64,000 nt of DNA, taken from the NCBI RefSeq assembly GCF_030384665.1, contig NC_083673.1:3481501-3545500 (forward strand). Reading direction: 5' to 3'. This stretch comes from Lodderomyces elongisporus (taxonomy: Eukaryota; Ascomycota; Pichiomycetes; Serinales; Debaryomycetaceae). Under the pieces are notes generated by a model. It made no database searches. It was not told the DNA's origin and saw only the letters and a list, made by a program, of their open reading frames with translations. Numbering within the stretch: position 1 is the first letter of the stretch; each line of letters begins with the position of its first letter. Shown piece after piece: positions 29,009 through 38,560 of this stretch. A program made the position numbers and the translations under genes.

Positions 29009-30556
29009 TATGCTGAGTGTAATTTGATTAGTTGTGAACTAGTGTTTGTTGCTGTTGTTGATAAAGGTGGTAGTGGGTGGTGGTGGTTTGTGGTGGTAAA
29101 GAAGATGAGTAGGATTTCGTGGATGAGAACGTAACAATGTCAGAGAGGGAGAGAGATACCTTTCAAAGATTTCAAAGAAATTTTTATTATAATTTTTTCT
29201 TTCTTTTCTTTTTTTTTTTTTATTTTTTTTTTCTTCTGTTTTTGTTACTTGATATTTTTTTTTCCTTCTCGCTCCAAGCTATTACATATTTACTTGTAGT
29301 GTGTGTGTGTGTGTGTGTGTGTGTTTCCGGTTAGCTACCCGTTTTAAAAGTCAGACAGACAGTTTAAGAAGTAGAAAAGTAGACCATTTTCAAAAGTACA
29401 AACCTTAACAACCGATGTAGTGTAGCTTCTTTATTACAATATATCTACAACAAGCTACAATGTCTAGTGATTGCTGAATTGTGAGGTCTTACTGAACAAT
29501 CTTTTTTTGATTTCTTATAGTGTATCCCTATATCAGAGTCATGAATACATCACTTTCAAACATGATAAAGGGGAAGGGGAAAATACTAATAAAACTCCAA
29601 TTTAATTTCGGAGTTAAATTTATTTCTTAGTTTAATTTTTTTTAACTTGTTTATTTTTTTTTTCTTTTTTCCTCCTCTGCTTCTACCGACAATTCAAGAG
29701 AGACAGCCGACACCAACCAATCAAATAGCTGCATCCTGCTGCACCTCCTCCCACCTTTCTACGAAACTCGGATCCTGATCTTTTGTTCTTTTTTTTTTCC
29801 TTTATTTTTTTTATTTTTTTATTTTGAATAATGTTCTTCTTTGCAATGAAAGAAACAAAAAACAAAATTTTAATATTAATAGTAACATAAATCAATACAC
29901 TATACAGAAGAATAGGTCAAACACATACTTTGTGTTAGGTTTGATAGTCAAACAAAAAAAAAGTCCGAGAGGAAACTAAACCGATCCAACATGACATTTG
30001 ACAGTGTCTATGTCATAGAATAAACAAAGATTTCTTTTGCAGTATATTTTTCAATTGAATAAGTTGACCTCTAGATAGCCTTGCTCCCTATGTTGTTGTT
30101 TTGTTTTTCTTTTTAAACTTATTTATTACAGCTAGTACAACTCTGTAAGGAAAACCACAATTTTCTGAGGTTCTTTTTCTGTATTTCACATTTTTTTACA
30201 CTTTGCAATCTGACTACAGAGTCAAATCTCATTTTAAAACCCAGTCTTGTTTTTCATCGAGTACTTTCTTCCATTTCTGTTTTTTCAAATGGTAAAAAAA
30301 AGAGATGCTATATTGTCCACGTGATATACTCGTGACTTTAAAAAAAATAGCTAGTGACACGGAAATTTCGACACTGATTTTCCAAAAAAAAAAAAAAAAA
30401 GTAAAGAAAAAAAGAAAAAATGACATACCATATGTTGCATTGTATTTTAATTATCATATACAATACACTATACAACTATTAATTTTCATATGTATTCCAA
30501 GTATTTTTAAACTCACTTCTTTCTGCCTGACACCCCGGCTTTTGTCAAGTGAGATA
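29009..30556. other. Intergenic: divergent IDH2/SMP3 promoters
   Basis: About 1.5 kb without a credible gene. It contains TTT-rich tracts (29190-29265), a GT microsatellite (29299-29324), CCAAT boxes at 29597-29601 and 29717-29721 that could serve Hap2/3/5 control of IDH2, more poly-T (29640-29670, 29785-29825), and a CACGTG at 30320-30325 about 230 bp upstream of SMP3. The short open frames here are low-complexity. Confidence 0.5.
29299..29324 (+). repeat. (GT)13 microsatellite
   Basis: An uninterrupted GT repeat of 26 bp in the IDH2/SMP3 intergenic region. Confidence 0.97.
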
Positions 30557-32023
30557 ATGATTAGAATACTCAATTGGAGAAATGTTTATTTGCTAACTAT
30601 ACCGCTACGCATTGTTTTGGCACTTTCAAATTCTTATATTCATCCAGATGAACATTTCCAATCACTTGAAGTTTTAAGCGCACGGATCTTGGGCTACGAA
30701 ACAAACATACCATGGGAGTTTGACCCTACATCGCCAGCACGGAGTTTGGCTCCATTGTACCTAGTATATGGACCTCTGCTATACTTGATCAAACTATTGG
30801 GACTTAGTTTAACCCCACTTCAGATATGGTACTTGCTCAGGTTACAAATGTGCATCATTAGTTGGGTCGTAACTGATTTGTGTCTCTATTGGATGCTTCC
30901 GTCAAAACATGAACGTATCAAGGCCATTTACTTTACACTGACATCATACATTACTTTTGTGTACCAAAACCATTTGTTTTCAAACAGTGTAGAAACAATA
31001 TTGCTCTTACTTGCCGTTTATATCATTGATGATTTGAGATATATCGAAGAATCCAAGATTAATGTCAAAAAGAGTAAAACTTTATTTAGTTTTGGTATCT
31101 TGATATCAATTGGTGTGTTCAACAGAGTAACTTTCCCGGCATTCTTGATCTTGCCAAGTTGGTATTTACTCAAATATTTTCAAAATTACTATAAACTGAT
31201 CATATGGTTTTTACTAGGTGTAGGGCTACTGACAATACTACTTGTTGTAACAGACACCATCCTTTACAAGTCTGACACTTTTGTTGTTGCACCTATAAAC
31301 AACTTGTTGTATAATGCACAAATTTCAAATTTGTCCAAGCATGGCATCCACCCATTTTACACACATGTATTGGTGAATTTACCCCAGTTACTAGGACCAG
31401 CAGGATTATTGTTCTTGGTGTCGAAACAATACTCACGGACTACCCAATTTTTGACCATTATTAGCGGATTAATTTTCTTATCCGTTGTACCGCACCAGGA
31501 AGCGAGATTTCTTATCCCACTTGTTCCACTATTATGTTGCTGCTTCGACTTGAACCAGAAATGGATTGGGTCATGGACTCTTTACTTGTGGTACTTGTTC
31601 AATGTTGCAATGTGCATATTAATGGGCGTGTACCACCAAGGCGGTGTTGTCCCTGCCTTGGATTACATGAGACAACTGGAATTGCACGGAACACAGGTTT
31701 GGTGGCACACCTATTCTCCTCCCTCATGGATACTTGGCTCTAATTCGACTCATACAATATTGCTTAAAGACAAGAAAATTGATTACAAAACAAATTATAC
31801 AATAATAGATGCTATGGGTGCAAATCTGACAGTTATCATGCAAACTATTCAACATCTCGAAAAACCTGTATATCTCATTACCCCTGAGGCATCATTCAAT
31901 CAGCATTTTTTCAATACCTCCGCACAATTTGAAAATATTTGGAGTTACAAACACCACATTGATCTTGACCATATTGACTGGTCTAATTTGCAAGTAGGAT
32001 TAGGGATCTATCAATTGATTTAG
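30557..32023 (+). CDS. SMP3: GPI mannosyltransferase 4 (Smp3 family, GT22)
   Basis: The protein has 488 residues. It is an ER-membrane Dol-P-Man-dependent alpha-1,2-mannosyltransferase that adds the fourth mannose to the GPI precursor, which is essential in yeasts. The GT22 luminal motif HPDEHFQ is at residues 29-35; the HFQ form fits Smp3, whereas Gpi10 has HPDEYWQ. About eight to ten hydrophobic spans follow, with FNRVTFPAFLILPSWYLL and VPHQEARFLIPLVPLL as the conserved PIG family blocks. I start at ATG 30557. The frame stays open upstream to 30305, but those 84 residues come from poly-A DNA (KKKKKVKKKRKN), do not match the family, and would block the expected N-terminal membrane anchor. 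Confidence 0.9.
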   Translation: MIRILNWRNVYLLTIPLRIVLALSNSYIHPDEHFQSLEVLSARILGYETNIPWEFDPTSPARSLAPLYLVYGPLLYLIKLLGLSLTPLQIWYLLRLQMCIISWVVTDLCLYWMLPSKHERIKAIYFTLTSYITFVYQNHLFSNSVETILLLLAVYIIDDLRYIEESKINVKKSKTLFSFGILISIGVFNRVTFPAFLILPSWYLLKYFQNYYKLIIWFLLGVGLLTILLVVTDTILYKSDTFVVAPINNLLYNAQISNLSKHGIHPFYTHVLVNLPQLLGPAGLLFLVSKQYSRTTQFLTIISGLIFLSVVPHQEARFLIPLVPLLCCCFDLNQKWIGSWTLYLWYLFNVAMCILMGVYHQGGVVPALDYMRQLELHGTQVWWHTYSPPSWILGSNSTHTILLKDKKIDYKTNYTIIDAMGANLTVIMQTIQHLEKPVYLITPEASFNQHFFNTSAQFENIWSYKHHIDLDHIDWSNLQVGLGIYQLI

Positions 32024-32126
32024 AAAATAGAAAAAAAAAAGAGATTAAAAATAAGGAAAAGTAAAGTAAGACAAGTTGAGTAAGACAAGTAAAGTAAGGA
32101 AAAGTAAAAAAAAACACACACGCACA

Positions 32127-33293
32127 CTATTTATAGAATTCAAATTTATCGTGTTCAGTTCCTGTCTTGACTTGTGAACTGTATGCTTCCTCCAAATCAT
32201 TTTGTAGAATCATATATCTGTTCTTCCTCACAGCTCGCAATCCGGCTTCTTGCATTATAGCGGCAATCACTGCACCAGACAATGGATCGTTTCTTATAAT
32301 CAACGAGTCCAAGTCGACTTCAGGTGCAAGCGACATCTTGGATGCAATGGTTGTAAAAATCAACCTCCGTTCTCTTCTATCCTTTAAGTTTGGGAATTCA
32401 ATCTTTCTGTCCAATCTACCTGGTCTCAATAATGCAGGGTCCAAAGTGTCAGCTCTATTTGTAGCCATAATCACTTTGACATTCGACGTCTGGTCAAACC
32501 CATCCATCTGATTCAACAATTCCAACAAGATTCTCTGCACTTCACGATCAGCACCAGTTTGAGCGTCAAATCTCTTCGTGGCAATAGCATCAATTTCATC
32601 AATAAATATAATTGCTGGCGAATTCTCCCTTGCCAACCTAAACACATCTCTCACCATCCTTGGACCTTCACCAAGATATTTCTGTACAAACTCTGAACCA
32701 TTGATCCTTATGAATGATGCCTTGGTTGCATTCGCCACTGCCTTCACCAACATCGTTTTACCAGTACCCGGTGGACCATACAACAAGACACCTCTTGGTG
32801 GATCAATTCCAATTTGACTATATAAATGAGATTGCTCCAATGGCAACTCAACAGACTCAATAATCTCTTGCTTCTGCATGTCTAGCCCACCAATATCTGC
32901 ATATGTCACATCAGGTTTCTCATTATCACCCACAATCGAAATCGATGAATCTGCCTCTGGTGGAAGAATATCAACTAGAGCATTGGAGTGACGGTGCAAT
33001 GCCACCGACGAAGATTGTTTAAGCAATTCACGGTCCAATGTAGATAATATACGCACAACATAATTAGATCCCGTTGTTGAAGAAACAATACCAGTGCTCT
33101 CATCTATAGGTTCCAAGAATTGACCAATCACCAACGGCACGGACTTGATTCGTTTGACCTCTTCTTGTGCACGGATCAACTCGCGCTTAAGGTGGCGTTG
33201 CTCATCTTTGATATACTCTTCCTGGATCTTCAAAAGATTAAGTTCCTTGAGAAGACTTTTGTGGTGTAAGTAAACATCTGTGCCTCCCTCCAT
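32127..33293 (-). CDS. RPT3: Rpt3, 26S proteasome regulatory-particle AAA+ ATPase
   Basis: The protein has 388 residues. The N-terminal coiled coil (10-50) ends in [17 protein letters not shown], followed by an OB domain ([14 protein letters not shown]) and an AAA+ domain. That domain has Walker A GPPGTGKT (K179), Walker B IIFIDEID, and arginine-finger region [14 protein letters not shown]. The C-terminus is FEFYK, so the penultimate HbYX motif (F-Y-K) that docks into the 20S ring is intact. These sequences match Rpt3 rather than the other five Rpt proteins. It is about 40 residues shorter at the N-terminus than the S. cerevisiae protein. An in-frame TAA just upstream of the ATG rules out a simple extension. 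It is separated from SMP3 by only about 100 bp, convergently. Confidence 0.95.
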   Translation of the reverse strand: MEGGTDVYLHHKSLLKELNLLKIQEEYIKDEQRHLKRELIRAQEEVKRIKSVPLVIGQFLEPIDESTGIVSSTTGSNYVVRILSTLDRELLKQSSSVALHRHSNALVDILPPEADSSISIVGDNEKPDVTYADIGGLDMQKQEIIESVELPLEQSHLYSQIGIDPPRGVLLYGPPGTGKTMLVKAVANATKASFIRINGSEFVQKYLGEGPRMVRDVFRLARENSPAIIFIDEIDAIATKRFDAQTGADREVQRILLELLNQMDGFDQTSNVKVIMATNRADTLDPALLRPGRLDRKIEFPNLKDRRERRLIFTTIASKMSLAPEVDLDSLIIRNDPLSGAVIAAIMQEAGLRAVRKNRYMILQNDLEEAYSSQVKTGTEHDKFEFYK

Positions 33294-33453
33294 TGTTTAA
33301 AAAAAGACAAAAACTTTCAGAAAATAAAAGAAAGAATTATTTAAGGTGTTTGGTTGTTGGTTTGTTTTCTTTTTGCTTGTGTGTTGTACTATAACAGAGT
33401 AAATGTACAAGAATATTCTCGATATATTAAGTTACGGTGTTGATGTTGATGGT

Positions 33454-33463
33454 AATGGCAAAA
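33454..33463 (+). promoter_or_regulatory. PACE-like (Rpn4-type) motif upstream of RPT3
   Basis: AATGGCAAAA lies about 165 bp upstream of the RPT3 start. It resembles the proteasome-associated control element GGTGGCAAA and the Candida variant GAAGGCAAAA, which Rpn4 binds before proteasome genes. The core GGCAAA is intact but the 5' flank differs, so this is a moderate match. Confidence 0.45.
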
Positions 33464-33471
33464 CTGGGTTA

Positions 33472-33507
33472 GTGAGTGAGTGCGTGAGTGAGTGCGTGAG
33501 TGAGTGC
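33472..33507 (+). repeat. Three perfect 12-bp tandem repeats (GTGAGTGAGTGC)
   Basis: Copies at 33472-33483, 33484-33495 and 33496-33507 are identical and lie 9 bp beyond the Rpn4-like site, in the RPT3 upstream region. Confidence 0.95.
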
Positions 33508-33675
33508 GTGAATAGTTGCAGTGTTTCAACAATTGTGTCGTGTGTGTACGAGGGAGAAAAAAACGACACAATCAAATTGACATTAAAACAATTACTTGTC
33601 TTACTTTTAATAAGTAATGCAAAATATTTTTATCTATCTTTCTATACATATACACATACATATATGTTACTCAAT

Positions 33676-35202
33676 TTACCTACAGTAGATGGTGGCCAAG
33701 CTTCCAAGACCACATGACAATATACTAATGATGAATGTGTAGAGTCCAAACTCAACCTTATCTAGCTTCAAAAATTCGATGCTGGGAGTGGTTAATGCTG
33801 TATAACTCTTGACGCACGTGACACGCACTCGATGCCAACTGCTAACAATTGCATATTGAGCTTGTAATATAAAAAACTTTATAGACGCTTTAGCGCGTAA
33901 TATTCGTGAACCCTGCTGTTCTTTTGATAATACCGGTGCTGACGGTGGTTGTGATGATGTAGAATCTAATGAAGCGGGTAAACTTGTTGTTTGACCACCT
34001 TCATCTTCCAGCGTCAAGTACCCTGATTTTTCCAAGTTGTGACCCGTACTTCCATCTTTTTGTTCTTGGTCGAGCTTTTCAATAATCGGATTCAACACAG
34101 CATCATTCTCTTGTGCTATTCCAACAAGTACAGTTTTGACTTTATCTTCAAACCCTAAAACCAATTTCTTTCGCTTCCATGGCTCGACTAGGAATGTGGC
34201 AAATACAAATAACAACACATTTAGTCCCATCAAAACCCATGTCCCCCAAGTTGATGACCTTCTGATCTTGTCGGACCAAATTTGTTCTTCATGGTACCGT
34301 GTCAAAATCAGTTGTGTCAATTTGAGCTGCACTGCATCGACTTTCAGCTCGGCTTCTTCCAATTTCTTTTCGCATTCTTTTTCCCAAACATCGTTTTCGT
34401 GATCATTTCTGTATAACTCGGTAAACCGTTCGAGATCTTCTGGCGACCAATTATGTTTCCTAGTTAAAAGCTCATTAACCTCTCTTTGAGAATGTGAACG
34501 TTTTTGGATGGCATCGCCATAAGTGAGCTTGCATTCCTTCACATATTTCTTGGCATTCTTCAAGTCTTCTTCCTGTTCTTCAATTGATTTTTTCAAACGC
34601 TCAATTGCAGAGTACCCAGTGACATCATTGAGTGCTCTGGTTACTGTGAGAATTGTATCATGCGCAGAGTCCAAATATTGAGTAATCTTTTTGGTCAATG
34701 CACTCTGTTTTTTTTGTTTCTCCGAGGGTAAACCACCAATTTCCTTCTGTATGGTTTCATTCACTTCTTCAGCAATGTTTGGAATATCAGTGGCATCAAC
34801 AGAGCTATCGGTAGTTGCAATTATTTTATTCTCAATACGAAGGCCCTCATCCTTCTTATGATCAACCTCACTATCTTCGCCTTTGAGTTTCCCCGTTTTT
34901 GTCGAAGAGAAATCTGCTTCGTTTTGCTTGTTTGCCTCTTCAAGTTTGGCCTCCCTTTCTTTCTTTTCCTCTCGTTGTCTTTCTGCTTCACGCTCCTTCT
35001 CCAATTTCTTGCGCTCTTCCTCGAGCTTACGTTTCTTTGTAGCCTCGGTCCCAAAATTGGTTCCCTCAATAATTTCCCGCAATTTCAATTCATTAATTTG
35101 TTGTGACCTTTCGGGTTTATTGGATTGTAGTCGTATACAATTGAAGACAACCGAATGTCTCATAACAATTCTCGACGACGCTCGTAGCACAGGTAGTAAC
35201 AT
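33676..35202 (-). CDS. SHE9: She9/Mdm33, mitochondrial inner-membrane morphology protein
   Basis: The protein has 508 residues. A short N-terminal presequence (1-25) is followed by a highly charged Glu/Lys/Arg segment (38-90) and a long coiled-coil region (about 160-305). A first transmembrane span follows (about 308-330, WVLMGLNVLLFVFATFLVEPW), then a variable loop and a second span at the C-terminus (about 484-506). The passages around ALNDVTGYSAIERLKKSIEEQ and HNWSPEDLERFTELYRNDHENE-type sequence are hallmarks of the She9/Mdm33 family. In that family the coiled coils face the matrix and help shape or divide the inner membrane. The C-terminal part is longer than usual because of a low-complexity Ser/Pro insert. 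Tandem with RPT3 and PLC, but no functional link is known. Confidence 0.9.
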   Translation of the reverse strand: MLLPVLRASSRIVMRHSVVFNCIRLQSNKPERSQQINELKLREIIEGTNFGTEATKKRKLEEERKKLEKEREAERQREEKKEREAKLEEANKQNEADFSSTKTGKLKGEDSEVDHKKDEGLRIENKIIATTDSSVDATDIPNIAEEVNETIQKEIGGLPSEKQKKQSALTKKITQYLDSAHDTILTVTRALNDVTGYSAIERLKKSIEEQEEDLKNAKKYVKECKLTYGDAIQKRSHSQREVNELLTRKHNWSPEDLERFTELYRNDHENDVWEKECEKKLEEAELKVDAVQLKLTQLILTRYHEEQIWSDKIRRSSTWGTWVLMGLNVLLFVFATFLVEPWKRKKLVLGFEDKVKTVLVGIAQENDAVLNPIIEKLDQEQKDGSTGHNLEKSGYLTLEDEGGQTTSLPASLDSTSSQPPSAPVLSKEQQGSRILRAKASIKFFILQAQYAIVSSWHRVRVTCVKSYTALTTPSIEFLKLDKVEFGLYTFIISILSCGLGSLATIYCR

Positions 35203-35698
35203 TTTACTCTATTTTGTTGGATTCTCAATTTAAACAACTTGTTTGTAAAGTTTGTTGAAGCAAAAGAAAAGAAAAAAAAGGCAACGCAGTAATAATAGAC
35301 ACACGAAATCTTGAGTATCAATTGGACTGCACCGATCGGGACTTTGAGATACAACTTTTCGGATTTTCCTTTTTTCTTGAGCCACAAAAAAATAAAAATA
35401 AAATAAAATATAGAGGAAAAGTAAACAAATCAAATACAGAAGGGGTTCAAGAAGAAAATGAAAACCAAACAAAAAGAGAGAAACCAGAAAGAAAAGAACC
35501 CCAAGTTCAATTTACATTCAATGTTTAACTGCTAACATCAAAATCAAGACTATAAACTAGTATTTTACAGATTGATGGTATAAAAATCTACAATTTTGTT
35601 TCATATACTCTATTCATATTTTTGTTGTTGTTGTCCCTATGTTTCTTTTTTTGGGTAAGTGTGAGAGAGTGTGTGTAAGAGTGTGAGAGTGTTGATAT
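35203..35698. other. Intergenic: SHE9 promoter and 3' flank of the PI-PLC gene
   Basis: About 500 bp of A/G-rich DNA with AAAATA-type repeats (35387-35412) and GTGAGAGTG imperfect repeats (35658-35692) near the 3' end of the PI-PLC gene. No gene is visible. Confidence 0.5.
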
Positions 35699-36586
35699 TC
35701 AAAAGTTGGAATTGACCAAGTCCTTGACCAATTTCCAGTCGTTCACCTCAGCATAATCCAAAACAATGACACCAACTCCCTTGTGGAACGTATCTTGAAT
35801 GTTCCCTTCAACCATAGCCTTGGCAACTGGTTCTGGCCAACATTCCCTGTCAAAAAAGTTTGATCCAGAAGTGAAATTAACAAAAAGCTTGTCATCGTGG
35901 CTCTGAGTGTACTCCTGAGCTTTCTTGGCCAAGTCCTTGACATATTGAATCTTTTTTGGTAAATCTTGAGCAGTTTGAACTTCACAATAATCCTGAACAA
36001 CAAAAGTGCCACGATCATCATCAGTAGTGTTGTAAGTCCAAAAGTTTGCACTAAACCCAAATTGGTTTTTCAAGTTTTCATCTTGAACACCAAATCTTCT
36101 AAACAAGATGGCTTTACCACGAGCGTCTCCTACTCTGGGAATATCCGTTTTCAAGTACCACCTGTCCTTGTTTTTCAGAACATAGTTGTTCCAAATCAAT
36201 TTTCCAAATTCGTCATTCTTATTATCCCAATCGTCAGAACCTTCTTGCTTGATGGAAACGATAACGGTCTCGCTTTTATTGTGCTCCAAAAAGTCATAAA
36301 CCTCTTTCAAAGTATCAGTCAATTTCAAGGGGAAGGGGATCTTGACAGGAAATTTACCGTGGATTACTTGTAAATCGTCTTTATTGTCACCAACAAATAA
36401 TCTTCCAACTCTAATATCGAGAAATCTGACACCGTGCTCTAATTGCTCAGTGACACTAGCGCCTTGACATTGCACTGATGGTAACGCCGTGTGACATGCA
36501 GCGGAATTGTGTGTGCCTGGAATTGACAATTTGGAAATTCTGGTATCGTCAGAAACTTGACCTATCCAATGTTTATAATCGACCAT
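35699..36586 (-). CDS. Bacterial-type phosphatidylinositol-specific phospholipase C (Plc2/Plc3-like)
   Basis: The protein has 295 residues and is essentially a single PI-PLC X-type TIM barrel like the Bacillus and Listeria enzymes, not the eukaryotic multidomain PLC-delta type. The two catalytic histidines are His26 (GTHNS) and His76 (VIHGKF), 50 residues apart, the same spacing as His32/His82 in Bacillus cereus PI-PLC. FLDIRVGR (55-62) carries the conserved Asp and Arg. There is no signal peptide, no Ca2+-binding C2 or EF hand, and no GPI signal, so an intracellular enzyme is implied unless it is exported non-classically. Candida albicans has two such genes, PLC2 and PLC3; I cannot say which is closer. 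Such genes in this clade have been viewed as ancient transfers from bacteria, which is an inference here. Confidence 0.88.
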   Translation of the reverse strand: MVDYKHWIGQVSDDTRISKLSIPGTHNSAACHTALPSVQCQGASVTEQLEHGVRFLDIRVGRLFVGDNKDDLQVIHGKFPVKIPFPLKLTDTLKEVYDFLEHNKSETVIVSIKQEGSDDWDNKNDEFGKLIWNNYVLKNKDRWYLKTDIPRVGDARGKAILFRRFGVQDENLKNQFGFSANFWTYNTTDDDRGTFVVQDYCEVQTAQDLPKKIQYVKDLAKKAQEYTQSHDDKLFVNFTSGSNFFDRECWPEPVAKAMVEGNIQDTFHKGVGVIVLDYAEVNDWKLVKDLVNSNF

Positions 36587-37738
36587 TTTCTTTTACTTGT
36601 GGCTAATATCGAGATAAGGTGAAGGTTCACTTAGTGTATGTATAACTTTCGACAATCACCCAAAAAAAAATAAAGAAGAAAAAGAAGCAAAAGAAAAAAA
36701 AAACAGAGCAAACAAAAAAAGAATAGAAAAGAAAAGATTGAAATGTTATATAAAAGTATGGAATGGATTGTAGAGGAATTGGTAGATTTTTTAGTTTTAG
36801 TCTTTGTATTAGTTTCAGTCTAATATTTTTGCTTCAAAGCAGAGTAAACAATACGGCCATTCAGTGAAATTTATTATCTGCCCATTGTAAAGGTGGAGAG
36901 GAAACAATGTACGTAATGTTTGGTCTGGAAAAGCACACGCCCTCCCCCCTAATATAATATTTAAGGGGAGGGAAGGTGGGGGGTTCAAGATAGAAGAGAG
37001 GGAGTAGTGCTGGTAGTGCTTTTCATTTTTGGGTTTTCCGCAAATTTCAGTTACGCTGATAAATTTGCCGCCTAACATTGTCACGTGCCCAAAATTTCAG
37101 TTCTAACATTACCAATCATTTTCAAATTTCCATTTACTTTTATTTCGAATTCGTTTAACATGGCGATAGGAATCAGGATTTTGTAAGGACAAGAATAAGG
37201 AGAAGTGAAGCCAATAAAAAATCAAGGTTATTTTCAAACTAATCTGTTTCTTACTTTATACTGATAAAAAAAGTTTTTTGTTGATTCTTATACTTGCTAG
37301 TACTCGTTTTTCGCAGGTATCATGATTTTTGTGCCAAGTAGCTTCAAATAAATTTTGTAATCTGCCCTCTGAGCAAAAGCAATTATTATTAACAACTACG
37401 TATGATTTACAAACAAAAAGAAAAAAAACAAACAAATAAAGGAAACTCTTAGTTGTCATACACACGTCAATATATCCTTCTCAATTCTAGAAAGGAAAAG
37501 GCCAATTTTATCCTTTATTGGGTTATATGCCCTGGCATTCGCATTGAAGTATATATTTGCGCTTTTCTGTTCCTCTTTCTCTTTTATTCAAAATATGCAA
37601 CAAGTTGCGCGAAATTCCATCTCATCTTCTGTTTTCATCAAATTACTGCGCATAGGTAATAATACACATACAAGAAGAAGCACTATTCGTTGAAGAAAAG
37701 TCAAAGAACGACAATTAAAACCAAAAAACAAGAAGGAA
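36587..37738. other. Intergenic: divergent PI-PLC / SFM1 promoters
   Basis: About 1.15 kb without a credible gene. Notable items are A-tracts next to the PI-PLC start (36660-36720), a GC-rich inverted repeat (36940-36972) that also contains STRE-like CCCCT and AGGGG, and a CACGTG at 37082-37087. The remainder is AT-rich. Confidence 0.5.
36940..36972. repeat. Inverted repeat CCCTCCCC … GGGGAGGG
   Basis: CCCTCCCC (36940-36947) and GGGGAGGG (36965-36972) are perfect 8-bp inverted arms around a 17-bp AT-rich spacer. Each arm carries a stress-response-element-like core (CCCCT or AGGGG, partly through adjacent bases). It is about 355-385 bp upstream of the PI-PLC start. Confidence 0.7.
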
Positions 37739-38377
37739 ATGAAGTACATCATAGAGCATATGGAAGAAGGGTTCTCAGAATGGGTCATTCTTGAGTATTC
37801 GCAAATCATTAGGGATATTGGAAAGGAAAACCTTATTCTTACCTCACTTCCTGCAAACACTACCGAAGCCGATATTCCTCAGCAACTACGCGATTTGGGA
37901 CTTCAATGGACAACAAAGGAATGTGTAGACATCATCCGCGCAGAAAACAACGGCACTATTAACAAAGACCAAGTATGTCTTCTTGATCCTGCTGCAGAAA
38001 CAGATTTGTTGCCTCTGGATAAATCCGAGTTCACCTATTTCGTCTTTGGAGGCATTTTGGGCCAACACCCACGTATAGACAGAACAGGTATTCTTCGTGC
38101 CAAGTATGGATTTGCGGGTCGTCGATTGGGTGCATTGCAAATGACTACCGACACCGCAGTGCGCACAACACAGAGGATAATTGAACGAGGACAAAAGTTT
38201 GAAGATATAAAGTTTTTGGATTACCCTGAGATCAAGTATAACAAATATGAGTCTACAGAAATGCCATTTAGATATATTGTTAATGAACAAGGTGAGCCGA
38301 TCTTACCCGAAGGAATGTTGGAGTTGATCAAACATGATGCTGACCAAAGTATCGACGACTTGTTAATTGGTGACTAA
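37739..38377 (+). CDS. SFM1: Sfm1, SPOUT-family protein arginine methyltransferase
   Basis: The protein has 212 residues, matching yeast Sfm1 (about 213). The start MKYIIEHMEEGFSEWVILEY is strongly conserved. The knotted SPOUT fold's S-adenosylmethionine-binding region is FGGILGQHPRIDRTG, followed by RRLGALQMTTDTAVRTTQRI and the conserved MPFRYIVN near the end. In S. cerevisiae Sfm1 monomethylates Arg146 of ribosomal protein Rps3, using a SPOUT domain that usually modifies RNA. It lies next to DDL1, as in S. cerevisiae (YOR021C/YOR022C), though the two genes here converge across about 180 bp. Confidence 0.95.
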   Translation: MKYIIEHMEEGFSEWVILEYSQIIRDIGKENLILTSLPANTTEADIPQQLRDLGLQWTTKECVDIIRAENNGTINKDQVCLLDPAAETDLLPLDKSEFTYFVFGGILGQHPRIDRTGILRAKYGFAGRRLGALQMTTDTAVRTTQRIIERGQKFEDIKFLDYPEIKYNKYESTEMPFRYIVNEQGEPILPEGMLELIKHDADQSIDDLLIGD

Positions 38378-38560
38378 AAAAATGAAATAAACGGGAATGA
38401 TGAAATTCAAACAAAAGAAAAAAAAAATTGAAATATAAAACTTACAGAAGAATAAAACATGTGTTTATTTAGTTCTTTATTTATTACTAATTGTATCATT
38501 CATTTATAAACTTCTTTAGTTTTTCTTTTTTTTTTTACTTTTTTTTACTTTTTTCTATTA

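Larger units (their letters stand above)
33294..33675. other. Intergenic: RPT3 promoter and SHE9 3' flank
   Basis: About 380 bp with a candidate Rpn4-type element (33454-33463) and a 3-copy 12-bp repeat (33472-33507). No gene is present; the plus-strand open frame across it is repeat-derived. Confidence 0.5.

Noticed and set aside
30305..30556. 84-residue upstream extension of the SMP3 frame
   Set aside because: It translates poly-A and intergenic sequence into Lys runs with no family match. ATG 30557 precedes the expected first membrane span.
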